Origin: Linanthus parryae | Taxonomy: Eukaryota; Streptophyta; Magnoliopsida; Ericales; Polemoniaceae | DNA: 64,000 bases | Assembly: GCA_023055425.1 (NCBI GenBank) | Contig: JALGPY010000001.1 | Span: forward strand, 72,162,994 to 72,226,993 | Reading direction: 5' to 3' | In this document: in pieces, positions 32,824 through 44,239 of the stretch | Layout of the letters: the number at the start of each line of letters is the position of its first letter | How positions within the stretch are numbered: the stretch's first letter is position 1 | Position numbers and translations under genes: made by a program | The notes under the pieces: model-generated | Databases searched by the model: none | The model's input: only the letters and a program-made list of their open reading frames with translations | Told to the model about the DNA's origin: nothing

Positions 32824-34249
32824 TGTTGGAATAGATGCCCTAGAGGCAATCTAGTTTAGTATGAATTTGTAATTGGCTAGAAAATTCATTTATTATTTAT
32901 TGGATATTTAATATAATGAAGTCCTTAGATTTACAATCGTGTTGTTTATCTTAAATATCCCTAGTCAAGTATAATGATTAATTGGGACAATCATCTACAG
33001 ACTAGTATGGGGTTGGATTGATATGGAGATATCATGATCCAACACATAGGTGTGCATTACGGAATGTTGCACTGGATTGACCCATCACCGAGAAGGCTAC
33101 ATACACGTTATGTTAAGTCACAAGTGCTTCTCGGGTACAATGGTATTGTCATCCTTAGACTTGAAGTCACTAGATATTCTAGTTATGGATCATTGTGATC
33201 TTGGTAGCATTAAACGCTACACCGTAACTGGGTAGTTATAAAGGCGTGTACTGGATACAATGAGAAGCAAGCTTAGAGATCGTAGTGGACGTAGAGAGGA
33301 TTTGCCCCTCCCACATAACGGGAGCAAATATCCAAGGCCACTCGAGGATAGTGCTTATAGAATGTCTGGCCAGACTCAAATAAATCAATATATGGGATAT
33401 TGATGTTATTTGCACGAATAAGGCTATTCCATGGATCGAGAAACTAGGGATTGGATATACGAGTGTGACTTGTATGTCTCGTGTCCAATCCGGATATGGA
33501 GGCAAAGGGATGAGACAATTACTTGTACAAGGTTGTCTAGATGACTATTCTATTAGTTGGCTAGAATGGATGTTTTGCTAGAAACCGCTCCATATTAGCA
33601 AAGAGTTGCTACCAACTAGATAGAACCTATGGGGTCACACGCTATATAGAGTTGTACTAGATTTGGAATTAATTAATTGGATTAATTAATTAGAAGGATC
33701 ACTTTGCAAACCCTTGCAAACTTAGTAGGGACTAATTTGCAAGGAAGGGACTAAATTGAATTCTAGTAGGACTAGAATAAGTCCTTTAGGTAGTTAACAA
33801 GGAGTTGTTGGACTATATAAAGGAGCCTCCTTCCTTCCTTCTCTACACAACTTATGCTCTAAAGAGAACATAACAAGAGTAGGAGAGAACAAAGGAGAGA
33901 GAGAGCAAGCAACAAGAGGGACGCCGCCCCCTTGCCGCCGCCCACTCGTCCCCGACGCCACAAGAGGGCCGAGCCCCTTTTTGTGCCTCGTTTTGCGTGA
34001 TTCCTTCACCCTCCTTTCATTCCGGGCTAGCACCAAGGAGATTGGAGATCTAGGAACAACTCTAGGCGTGGATCAACTATAGAGAACGTGACACTATTCG
34101 CGTTTGAAGTCATCAAGGAGAACCCAAAGGTGTGTTTATGATTTCTTACTTTCACTATTGTTATGCATCTAGACTTGTGATCCTTGGAGGGTTTTGCATG
34201 GTTGTTTGCTTGATTTCCGTTTGCGCGATCCATGAATCAAAACCCAACA
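32824..34249 (+). repeat. 3' LTR of Copia-A copy 2
   Basis: 1,426 bp. It differs from the 5' LTR by about ten substitutions and a 5-bp deletion near the end (GATTTCCG against GATTATGCTTCCG). Confidence 0.97.
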
Positions 34250-34254
34250 CAGGG
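34250..34254. repeat. Target-site duplication CAGGG, right copy (copy 2)
   Basis: Second copy of CAGGG. It is followed by the last 20 bp of the interrupted Sirevirus LTR. Confidence 0.97.
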
Positions 34255-34274
34255 ATCTTGACTCAACACTTTCA

Positions 34275-35262
34275 CCTTTCTTATTGAAAGGGGACTTTGT
34301 CATTTTCCCCAATAAACAAGCCTCACATGTCTCATATGATTCAAAATCAAATGAGTCTAGTAGTCTATCCTTATGGAGTCTAGATACACGTTTCTCGTTT
34401 ATGTGGCCTAAACGACAGTGCCATAAATAAGCAGGACTTAAATCATTTATTTTAATCCTCTTGGTATTAATGTTGTAGACAGGATTGCTTAGATCAAGGA
34501 CATACAGTCCATTAAATAATTGCGCACTAAAATAGTGAATATTATTAAAATAAAAGGAAAAAAATTGTTCTTTATTGTAATAATAAAACCTTCCTTGTCC
34601 AAACAAGAAATAGGAATAATGTTTCTGCTCATAGCAGACACAAAATAGCAATTATTTAATTCTAAAACTAATCCTGAAGGAAGAGATAGCTCGCATACGC
34701 CCACGGCCAACGCAGCAACTTTTGCTCCATTCCCAACGCGCAGGTCTATCTCCCCTTTAGCCAATCTTCTACTTCTCTTTAGATCCTACACATTTCGACA
34801 AATGTGAGATCCACATCCAATATCTAATACCCATGATGTAGAGAAAGTTAAATTGACATCTACAACAAAAATACCTGGTGGTGGTGGAATCACTATTCTA
34901 AGCCTCTTGTCCTCCAGATATTTTGGGCAGTTCCTCCACCAGTGTCCAGGCTGACTGCAGTAGTGACACTCACCTGTAGTCACACCTTTGGCAATGCCAC
35001 CAACAGGCTTAAGGGAAGGTTCCTTGGAATTGGCAACTGACTTGCCTTTGCCCTTGGAGGATAAGGCAAACCTTTTGCCCTATCCTTTCTGTACCATCAT
35101 AATGCCCTTGCCCTTACCTTTTTTGATGCTTTGTTTAGATGTCCTTAACATATTGAGTAAATATTGCAGTGGTTTCACGATCTCGTTCATGTTATAGTTC
35201 ATGATGAACTGTCCATCTTTTGGTCCATCCTTCATAGTCATGTGGAATGCTCCATGCTCCAT
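34275..35262 (-). pseudogene. Deleted gag, protease and integrase start of Copia-A copy 3
   Basis: The frame opens in leader sequence (MEHGAFHMTMKDGP) and passes straight into gag GQFIMNYNMNEIVKP, without the gag N-terminal 170 or so residues. The basic region, knuckle CHYCSQPGHWWRNC, protease LDIGCGSH (DTG changed to DIG, losing the active-site Thr) and GAG-pre-integrase WHCRLGHINEKRV follow, with several frame breaks. Confidence 0.88.
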
Positions 35263-36067
35263 ATTTTGTGACTTCCTTTGACTTTGGGCTTCTTTTCTTC
35301 AATCTTGGCTAACAATCTATTCTATATAGCACTAGCTAACAACTATACTAAATAAAATAAATCTCACAAGTTGAGAGAAAAATGGCTCGCAGGCCATAAA
35401 ACCCTAATTAATTATTACAATAAATTGATCAGCTCGCAGGCCGTAAACCAAACCACAAATATAACAATCACACCAATCCACATCCTAAGGCCATATCCAA
35501 CCACCATGCGAATTGCACATAAACATTTAAAATAAAATTTTAACGCACTTTGTCAACTTTAATTGATTTCAGGAATTATCTAGGGTTAAAACGGTCCAAG
35601 GGGTCCAACAATTTAATTGCCCGAACCCAAAAAGAGGACCGCCAAGGCCTTGGGACGGCCGGCCCCTAGTCCACACGGCTAGGCCGTGGGATAGGGCTGC
35701 CCCGGCCCTTAGGTCGTCCCTTACTTGGGCGGCAAGCAAGGAGGGGCGGTCCCCTAGGGGGCTGAATCTTCCATGGGAGATGTTTCCAAAACAACTCCCT
35801 TGCTTGGTGCCCAAGTTTGGTTGTTTCCTTGTTTGAAAAGAACTCCTTCTTTCCATAGGATACCCAAACCCTAGATCTATGATCCTAAAATTTCTCAAAC
35901 TCACTAATTCATGCATCCAATGCAAAAACTAGGTCTTATTTTGATTGATTATTGACAAATTGCATCATATGCTTGATTTGTCTTGTTTTACGCGATAAAC
36001 AATAAATTTTAAAGTGTAAAACTATCAAAACATAACACATAAACCACGTTTATGCTCTACGACCCGT

Positions 36068-36080
36068 GACTCTGATACCA
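36068..36080 (-). other. Primer-binding site of Copia-A copy 3
   Basis: TGGTATCAGAGTC on the element strand. The leader 35263-36067 has the GC-rich block at about 35630-35760. Confidence 0.88.
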
Positions 36081-36081
36081 C

Positions 36082-37509
36082 TGTAGGGTTTTGGTCATGG
36101 ATACGCAGCAGAAAAACATAATTAATCCATTCAATACCCTCCAAGGATCACAGGACAAGAGACATAACGATGGTAAGGGAAGAAATCAAGTTACACACCT
36201 TAGGGTTTCTCCTGTGATGACCTGTAACATGAATTGTGTCACGTCTCTATAGTTGATCCACGCCTAGAGTTGAGATCTAGATCTTCCTTCTCCTTTGTTC
36301 TAGTTAGGAACGGAGGAAGAGGAGGAAGAAATCACGCAACACGAGGAAACAAGGAGGGGCGGCCTCCTTTGTTGGCCGACGGGATGGGGCCGGCGGCAAG
36401 GGGGGCGGTCGGTCTCCTTTGCTTGCTTTCTCTCTCTCATTTTGTTCTCTCCCACTCAAGTTATGATCAAAAGGTTCATACGTGTGGGAATGAAGTAAGG
36501 AGCATCCTTTATATAGTCCAACAAATCCTTGCCAACTACCTATAGGACCTATTCTAGTCCTACTAGAATTCAGTTTAGTCCCTTCCTTGCAAATTAGTCC
36601 TGCTGAGTTTGCAAGGTGTTGCAAAGTGATCATTCTAATTAATTAATCATATTAATCAATTCCCGAATCTAGTTCAACTCTATATAGCGTGTGACCCCAT
36701 AGGTTCTATCTAGTTGGTAGCAACAATTTGCTAATATGGAGCGGTTTCTAGCATAACATCCATTCTAGCCAACTAATAGCATAGTCATCCGACAAACCTT
36801 GTACAAGTAATTGTCTCATCCCTTTGTCTCTATATCCAGATTGGACACGAGACATACAAGTCACACTCGTATATCCAATCCATAGTTTCTCGATCCATGG
36901 GAAATAGCCTTATTCGTGCAAATAACATCAATGTCCCATATTGATTTATTTGAGTCTGGCCCCACATTCTATAAGCACTATCCCTCGAGTGGCCTAGGAT
37001 ATTTGCTCCCGTTATGTGGGAGGGAAAAATTCTATCTACGTCCACTACGATCACTAAGCTTGCTTCTTATTGTATCCGGTACACGCCTTTATAACTACCC
37101 AGTTACGGTGTAGCGTTTGACGCTACCAAAATCACAATATTCCTCAACTAGAATATCTAGCGACTTCAAGTCTAAGGATGACAATACCATTTCACCACGA
37201 GAAGTACTTTTTACTTAACATAACGTTGTATGTAGCCTTCTCGGAGATGGGTCAATCCAGTGCGCCATTACCCTTAATGTACACCTATGTGTTGGATCAT
37301 GATATCTCCATATCAATCCAACCCCATACTAGTCTATAGATGATTGTCCTATTAATAATTATACTGGACTAGGAATATTTAAGATAAACAACACAATTGT
37401 AAATCTAAGGACTTCATTATATTAAATATCCAATAAATAATACAATGAATGTTCTAGCCAAAATAAATTCATACTAAACTAGATTGGCTCTAGGGCATCT
37501 ATTCCAACA
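36082..37509 (-). repeat. 5' LTR of Copia-A copy 3
   Basis: 1,428 bp, TGTAGGGTTTTGG...ATTCCAACA on the plus strand. Clearly the same LTR as in copies 2 and 4. Confidence 0.93.
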
Positions 37510-38712
37510 GGTGGAAATGTTATGTCTGAAAATAGTTTAATTAGTGGTGGCCATGTTGAAATTTCTCGATAGCGCAGTTGCTGTATTGTCCTAATTGCTG
37601 CATAGCTTGTCACAGATAATTATAGTATCTTACAAAATTTTAATTGTTTTTTCCTATCACCTGTAGCAGGCACCATCTTCATGTTAAATAAAAATTGATA
37701 GTATGAGTACGTCCATACGTATTATATATAGTGTGCACTGTTTGGACTTTCGCCAGAGGTACACATGCTATTATTCATCTTAGTGATCCAATATTTTCAC
37801 ATTAGCATATCTGTCTAAATATATTTTTTTCTAAGTTTTTGCAGTACAACAACTGTACGTGGAGCTGCCATTGATCCTTCTTTGAAATCAGATTGACAAT
37901 GCACACTGGTTTACGCCCACTTTGGAGAAACAAAATGTGGTAATCAATTGAATCAGTTATAGAAATATTGTAAAAAATTAATGTACAATTATATATATTA
38001 TGGATTGTTTATGTTCATGAATATTGTATTCTTTTGGCCGGGTTGTGCCCCCGCACTTTTTCTGGCCATATATATTGTGTAACATGTTATGGGTTTTACC
38101 CGAGTTATATATATTCTGGCTAGATCGGTAGCGGCATATTTGATGAATGTGTGTTGTGAAAACAGTTTCATCTGTGTATAAACCTTTATTTTTTGTTGTG
38201 CATTTTGTTAGAATTGGTTATAGTAATTGCATAGGTTCAACATGGTATTTGAGCAAAGACATGTGAAATATGTAATATAGGTGACTAGAAATATAGTCGC
38301 CTATGAAGAAGACCAAATAGTGCCACGACGACCATGTTTGTCAGCAAAAAACATTCACGACGAGCGTATTTGTCGTTCACTAGAAAATATCCAAACAAAA
38401 AAGCGACCGTAAGAAAAAAAAGATGACTACAACTACAGTCGCCTTAAGTTTGAAAAATTTAACGACAATAAAACTGGTCGAAATAATCGTCGGCAATTTT
38501 TGTTAACAAACATTGGTTGTTGAAAAGTCATCGGAAAAAGAACAACAACGAGAAGGAATGGTCGGCAAACATGGTCGTGACCAGTGTTTGTTTTTTTCGC
38601 TCGGCCGAACTAACGACCAAGTCACCTCTTGTCATCGTGCTTTCATTCTGACAACCATTTTTTAGATTTCACGACGAGTATACTCGTCGTAACAAACCGA
38701 ATTTTTGTAGTG
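37510..38712 (+). mobile_element. 3' end of a CACTA-type DNA transposon
   Basis: Ends GAATTTTTGTAGTG at 38712, the mirror of a CACTACAAAAATTC terminus. The preceding 430 bp (about 38285-38690) are rich in short CGACGA/TCGTCG units in both orientations, as in CACTA subterminal regions, including the perfect palindrome ACGACGAGTATACTCGTCGT at 38671-38690. The three bases after it (TAT) would be the target duplication. No transposase could be read in 37510-38285. The 5' end is not in the window. Confidence 0.68.
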
Positions 38713-38715
38713 TAT

Positions 38716-38853
38716 ATTATGACATAAAAATATTTATTGTCCAAACAAGAAATAGAAATAATGTTCCTACTCATAGCAGGCACACAATAACAAATTTCTG
38801 ATTCTAAAATAATTCTAGAAGGTAAAAATAACTCATAAACGCGTATGGCTAAT
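38716..38853 (-). pseudogene. Copia-A copy 6, protease/integrase fragment
   Basis: Reverse translation gives LAIRVYELFLPSRIILE, then CVPAMSRNIISISCLDN, matching copy 2 residues around the protease end. It runs up to the CACTA terminus on the left and the solo LTR on the right. Confidence 0.85.
38849..38853. repeat. Target-site duplication CTAAT, left copy
   Basis: CTAAT here and at 41853-41857. Joining the two gives ATGGCTAATGCAGCAACTC, exactly the Copia-A coding sequence seen in copy 5. Confidence 0.92.
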
Positions 38854-41852
38854 TCTAATACCTCGTATTTTTGCTAAGAGTTATTGTGTAATTTTGGTAA
38901 AACACTTGAGCTTAAAAAAAAGTCTTAATAATAATTCTATTTCAAACCTACTCTTGACTTGTTTTCTTTAGTTTTCTAGAAGTGCAATTTTTACATTTAA
39001 AGACATAATAGTTTATTTACATTTATTTTATCATTTTCTTTTAATGTAAATGATATCTTATATGTGCTAAATGGTAATTGGAAATTGCATCTTACCCCTC
39101 TTGTTTGTGTAATCTTGTTCTTACCATCAATTTCTAATATTTGCATATCAATTCTCATTTTTTTCATATTCCAATTTCTACCCCAGCTATGTTGTTGGGA
39201 GACTTTAAATTGCACTTCAATCCACCCTCCACTCAAACCACGTCAAACACACATCTTATATTTACATCCACTACCACCAACCTCGACCATCAACCTCTTT
39301 TCTTCCATCTTTTTTTTTTTTCATTTTCTCTCTTAAAGAACACTCAAACTACCTTTCTTCTCTCTTTTCCTAACTTCATTCCCGTTTTTGGGTATTTACC
39401 TCATAAAAATGCCATTAAAACTTCATTTTCTAGTCTCCAAATCATGACAAACGTATTTCTAACCTTAGTACCATCATGAGAGGAGTTCTTCCATCATTCT
39501 TCTCATGGATTGAAGGCTAATTTCACACTTTGCCTCACGATCTTCTTGATGTTGGGGTAAACTTTCTTCTAGTCTTGAATTCATGCTTGCATGTCCATGT
39601 TTAGCTTTAATTGATAAAATTTCATCTTAGTGTTCTTCATTTCCATGCTTGATTCTTCATTTTCATTCTTAGATCATGTGTTTGACTTAAAAAGTTACAC
39701 TATCTTATAAAACTCACACTCGAACCCACATACATGTAATGATTGTCTTTTTCTTTGCATTTGTAGTTCAAGAGAGTTTTAATAATTTGTGCCAAGTGCA
39801 TGTAAATTTTTTATTAATGCTTAAAATGATGTTATTTGGGTGAAAAATCATCTCTTCTTAAGTTGCATGTACTAGTATAACCATTTTTGTTGATTTTTAA
39901 AACATTGCATATTGATGCAATCTGACCAGTTTGTGAAAAACACGGATTATTTGGTATTCTGTCTCTGTGAAATTTTCAAATCTTTCATATTTTAAAACAA
40001 GACTCGGATAGGGTCATTTTTAGAAAAAATAAACTCCATAGACTTTTTGGTTAGGGAGATAAGCTCATTCTAAGTTGCATGATTTCTGAAACTCAATGGC
40101 TGGACCAGTTTGTCATTTTTATTTAAAACTGTGTTCCCAAAAACTTTTGTCATTGAATATTTTTTTGTGTTGAAACTAGACACATTGCGGGTTAATTTTG
40201 GAGAAGATGTGAATTATTGCTCTTCTCCAAGTGGTAGTAATCACCTTTCAAAGTTGAAAGTTTCTATGCATGATTTTCTTAATGTTTCTGAAAGTAAACA
40301 CATGTAGGTTCATCTTGAATTTATTTCATGATTTTACTAGTTGTTGTGATATGGTAAATAAGGCTCTAAAGTCAGAGTTCAAAACCTGTCTAGAAGTGAA
40401 CTCTTACTTTTGAGAAAACATGGGTTTTTGTCTCTCCATGAATTATGTGTGACTTATTTGTGATCATGAACATCAATATATGTGCATTAGTGACATTTAG
40501 AGTCATATGCACGTAGAGCATGTATTCGACACATGAGTATACCACTTGAAAGCGGGTTAATTGGGATTATTGAGATGGACTTAGTACCCAACCTAGAAAA
40601 ACATCCATTCATTCGTTTACTCGGAAGTAGAATAATTGTGACTAGAGACTTATAAATTATAGGCGACGGATTCCTAGGAGAAAGCTATGTCAGCTACCCG
40701 TAGGGACTACTTTGACCTAATTGTTACCTCGACTTGAGGTGAGTTACATGCTTAGTCTTGTGCCTAACTTCCTTCGTGTCACAACATGATTGTATAAAAT
40801 GTCTTAAAATGTGTTTTTGTGATATACATATTTTACTTGTCATTTTTTATTTTTGAAATGACTGTTTTGAAACTGTCACGTGGAAATAATAATTCGTTAA
40901 TAACGTAAAGTGGAATACCGCATGTACCGGAATCTGTTACTATTTGGGAGGTCCTTCGTTGACCATTATTATTCGGGAAGGCCTTTTGTTGGCACTGGCT
41001 CTTCGTCTTGTTGGCTAGAGTCCGAAGTAGTACTCACCTTTCTGGCCTTTTGCCTCTTAAGGGGGTGTTGCAACACTTAAGGTCTAGACTGGTATATGGG
41101 AGGTCGTTTGTTGACCATTACTATTTTCCAGGTCTTTTGGTTACCATTACTATTTTAGAGATCCTTTGTTGACCATTACTGTTTGGGAGGTACTTTGTTG
41201 ACCATTACTATTTGGGAGGTCCTTCTTTCACCAGTACTATTTGGGAGGTCCTTAGTTGACCTTTACTATTTCCGGTATTGTGCATAATAACTGGTTCCTT
41301 TGATTCTAGATTGGGAGGCTAATAACTGGATTCGTATTGTATTTGAAAAATGGCAGTTGTGAATGACTTAATTGGAAATGTTTAAAGTTGTGGATATTGT
41401 CATTCGTGATTTGATTATCATTGTTCTTTATACCGTTGCAAACTCTGATATAGCTTTACTTGTACTATGTTACTTTTATTATATTTAACTTGTGTCCCAG
41501 CAGTTTAAATTATATTTCCTTTTTTACATGGTAAGGTGCATCTTACTCAATATTTATTGCTAACTTTTGAAAACTGCGGTTCTTGTTTTCCTTACCACCG
41601 CAGCTCTAGGAGCTGGGGACTAAAGAATAGAAGTCACGAGACTCATCTAGATTGTCATTATCACAAGTAGTATCTAGTAATGACAATTAATTACTATATA
41701 TTGGTTATCAAATAGTGTGTAAGACTTAAGTTTAATACAATTGATTATTATTATAATTATGTATTGTGGAATTGATTTACTTTTGAGTTCCGCCGCTTCT
41801 TTTAAGCATTGTCCTCCCGGTCTTGTCCCGAGCCAGATAAGGGGTTCTTGCA
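38854..41852. repeat. Solo LTR, about 3.0 kb, of an unidentified long-LTR element
   Basis: 2,999 bp bounded by CTAAT duplications, with no coding region, primer-binding site or second LTR. It begins TCTAATACCTCGTATTTTT (TG decayed to TC) and ends GGGGTTCTTGCA. The start resembles the TGTAATACyCCGTATTTT opening of many plant chromovirus LTRs, and the length fits Tekay-type elements, but this is by resemblance only. ORFs inside it are short and without recognisable domains. Orientation is probably forward. Confidence 0.78.
40936..41275. repeat. Tandem repeats of about 29-30 bp inside the solo LTR
   Basis: Roughly eight degenerate copies of TTGACCATTACTATTTGGGA followed by GGTCCTTTG. They are interrupted at about 40985-41090 by unrelated sequence. 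Confidence 0.8.
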
Positions 41853-41857
41853 CTAAT
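41853..41857. repeat. Target-site duplication CTAAT, right copy
   Basis: Matches 38849-38853. Confidence 0.92.
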
Positions 41858-42862
41858 GCAGCAACTCTTGCTCCATCCCCAACGCGCAAGTCTATCTCCC
41901 TTTAGCCGGTCGTCTGCTTCTCTTTAGATCCTGCACATTTCGACAAATGTGAGATCCCCATCCAGTATCCAATACCCAAGATGAAGATATAGACAAATTG
42001 ACATCTATAACAAAAATACCTAGTGTTGGTGGAATCACTATTCCAAGGCTTTTATCTTCCATATATTTTGGCAGTTCCTCTTCCAGTGACCTGTCTGACT
42101 ACAATAGTGACATGTGCCCTTAGAGACGCCACCAGAAGGCTTTAAGGCAACTTCCTTGGGTTTCGCAACTACCATTCTCTTCCCTATGGAGGGAGAAGCA
42201 ACTGTCTTTATCTTCCATTTATTTACCATCATTATGGCCTTGGTTTTACCTTTATTAATGCTCTATTTAGCGGTCCTCGACATATTGAGCAAGTCTGGCA
42301 GAGTTTTATTGATCTCATTCATATTGTAATTCATGATGAACTGACTATAACTGTCTGGAAACGATGCAGGATGAGATAAGTAGCCAAATCTTGGCTGAAT
42401 GGGAAGCCAAACCTCTCGAGAATCTCTATGTAGCCGATCATACGGAGTACATGAGGTTCGAGTGGGTTCCCCACTGGCAGACTGCACTTTATTAGTGCTT
42501 TTGATACTTCATACCATTCTTGCCTTGCTTGCTCTTGGAAGACCTGTCTCAAATGTATGATCATATCATACGCGTCCATGTTATCATGTTATTTCTGAAG
42601 CTCAGGGTTCATGGTGCAAAGAAAAATAAAAGTCACATCAGTAGAGTCATCAACGATCTTCTGAAGTGCCTTCCTTGCAGCAAGAGTAGCATCATCTTTT
42701 GGTGCCTCTGGAATAGGTTGCTATAGAATGTACAACTTCTTTTCTTGCCTGAGAATAATTATCAAGTTTCAGTAATAGTTTAGGAAATCGATCCAGAAAG
42801 TTTGTCCTTCTCAAGGATAGAACACAACGATGGAGTCGATGTTTGTTGTTGATTGTTTGCTA
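41858..42862 (-). pseudogene. Copia-A copy 6, gag and protease
   Basis: Contains protease WVLDTGWGSH-like sequence near 41950-41985, the knuckle CHYCSQTGHWKRNC (about 42110-42070), the basic region and gag (SYSQFIMNYNMNEI, FQEQARQEWYEVSKAL). The start codon has become ATA (42862-42860), and there are many stops and indels. More decayed than copies 1-4. Confidence 0.88.
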
Positions 42863-44239
42863 TTGGAATTCTACAAAATGAGAAATATGTAATTTTAGTA
42901 TTTGTGAACGATTAACTACATTTAACAATGGCTAAATTATTAAACATAGCTACCACTATTTTTCTCGGATTAATTGCCCTCACCATTAATGCGGAAAATG
43001 TCATATATTTATCGTGGTCCAAGATCCATATCACCTTCTCTTGAGCTTGCTTTGGCAAGTCACCCAAAAGTTAGTTATTTAATTAGGAACACTTTCCAAT
43101 GTATCCTATACAACTCTTTGTTAAATTGGGAAAATAACTCCTTATTCTTTATCTATCTCATAGATAATCCCAATTGTCTTGCTTCTAAGCTTTCAATCCT
43201 TTTGATGTAGCTCAGTTGCGTTTAACCTCTTACTTCAACAATCGCACATTACTAGCTTGTGCTGTCGCGCCACATCATGATGAATTAAGTCTCTTTGCTT
43301 TGGAAAGCACGTACTTTAATTGATCTTGATCATGACGAGTGTTAAGAAAGAGAAGGTAAAACACAATATTTATCGTTGAGGGATTTTCTTGTTAATTTTA
43401 ATTTGTTGATCATATCAAAATGATCTACTTATTTGGATTACGCAATCCCAAATAAAAGATCCAACCATTTAATTATTATCTTGTTACATTTTGCATGAAT
43501 CAACCGTAAATAAAAATGAATAACAAGACAATAAATAATAAATAAAATGTGGTATGAATGTTGCCCTAAAAACTAAGATATTCTCAAGCCAATGAGAATA
43601 TCTATAAGCCCTAAAACAGCAAGCTCATCTCAATGTGCCTCCGCCTTTAGTCCATGCGTCCTAGCTTGTGGGTCTATGTCGTTTTGTGGTTTCTTTAGCC
43701 TTTGATCTTCTTCTACATGCCTTTACTATATTCTATCTATCTAATTCTAGCTAGCATCTACAAACTAAATAGAGGAAACTCACATGTGAGGGAGAAGACG
43801 ACACGCGCGCCGGAAAATAATTACATTGATTACATCAAAATCAAAACCAAAAAAAAGCACAAATTTAAACATCCACAACTAAGGCCACATCCAACCACCT
43901 TGTGATAAAACACAAACAGTTAAAATCCAAGTTTATTGTGCTTGGTCAATTTTAGTTAAATTAGGATTTCTAGGGTCAAAACAGTCGCGCCAATCCCATT
44001 GGCCAAATCATAGTGACCCGCTGAACCAGCCCAAGCCAATCGAACCAGCCCAACCGGTCAGACCAAATTGCCAACCAAACCGACCTGGCCGGTTGGCTAG
44101 GTCAGCGAGCGCAAGGAGGGGGGCAGACGACTTGGCGAACCGAACAGGGAAAGTTTCCAGATTTTTTCCCTATCCTTTGTGGGCTGATCTCCAATTGTGG
44201 GACAAAACAAATTTTCTTCCCCAATTGTTCCCAAACCCT
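42863..44239 (-). other. Leader of Copia-A copy 6, first part
   Basis: Non-coding, aligned by eye with the leaders of copies 2 and 5 (blocks such as GGTCCAAGATCCAT and AAGCACGTACTTTAATTGAT). It continues at 61104 after copy 5. Confidence 0.75.
44235..44239. repeat. Target-site duplication ACCCT, left copy (copy 5)
   Basis: ACCCT before TGTTTGAATAG; repeated at 61099-61103 after the 3' LTR. Confidence 0.93.

Larger units (their letters stand above)
25761..34249 (+). mobile_element. Copia-A copy 2, complete 8,489-bp element
   Basis: LTRs of 1,431 and 1,426 bp, each TGTTGG...CCAACA, with primer-binding site, 1.66-kb leader, gag-pol, polypurine tract and a CAGGG duplication on both sides. I count about ten substitutions and one 5-bp deletion between the LTRs, so it is a recent insertion. 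It sits in the LTR of the Sirevirus. Confidence 0.97.
17307..34274 (-). mobile_element. Sirevirus-type copia element, split by copy 2 and cut by the Tat element
   Basis: Reverse-strand element: 5' LTR (24263-25760 plus 34255-34274), primer-binding site, gag with two zinc knuckles, pol, then a further ORF in the position of Sirevirus env-like genes. The LTR ends are TGAAAGTGT and ACACTTTCA, a 9-bp inverted terminus. The right end sits inside the pol of Copia-A copy 3, so CCTTT (34275-34279) should be its target duplication. The 3' LTR is not in the window. Copia-A copy 2 (25761-34249) lies 20 bp from the outer end of the LTR. Confidence 0.87.
24263..34274 (-). repeat. Sirevirus 5' LTR, split by Copia-A copy 2
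   Basis: Two pieces: 24263-25760 (1,498 bp) and 34255-34274 (20 bp), 1,518 bp in all once copy 2 and one CAGGG are removed. It begins TGAAAGTGTGTAATG and ends GACTCAACACTTTCA on the plus strand. It holds at least five copies of the palindromic motif, including the perfect 20-bp palindrome at 24391-24410. Confidence 0.85.
34275..37509 (-). mobile_element. Copia-A copy 3, 5' half, internally deleted
   Basis: Reverse-strand LTR, primer-binding site, leader, a shortened gag and the start of pol. It is interrupted at 34275 by the Sirevirus, so the rest of pol and the 3' LTR should lie beyond the left edge of the window. The leader is joined directly to mid-gag near 35215, removing about 1.3 kb. 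Confidence 0.9.

Noticed and set aside
35644..35655. CAAGGCCTTGGG in the copy 3 leader as a further member of the Sirevirus palindrome family
   Set aside because: Isolated short match without the ATCT/AGAT arms, in a different element; likely chance.
39064..39479. Forward ORFs of 90 and 112 codons in the solo LTR
   Set aside because: Low-complexity Phe/Ser/Thr-rich translations of C/T-rich DNA within a region shown by target duplication to be an LTR.
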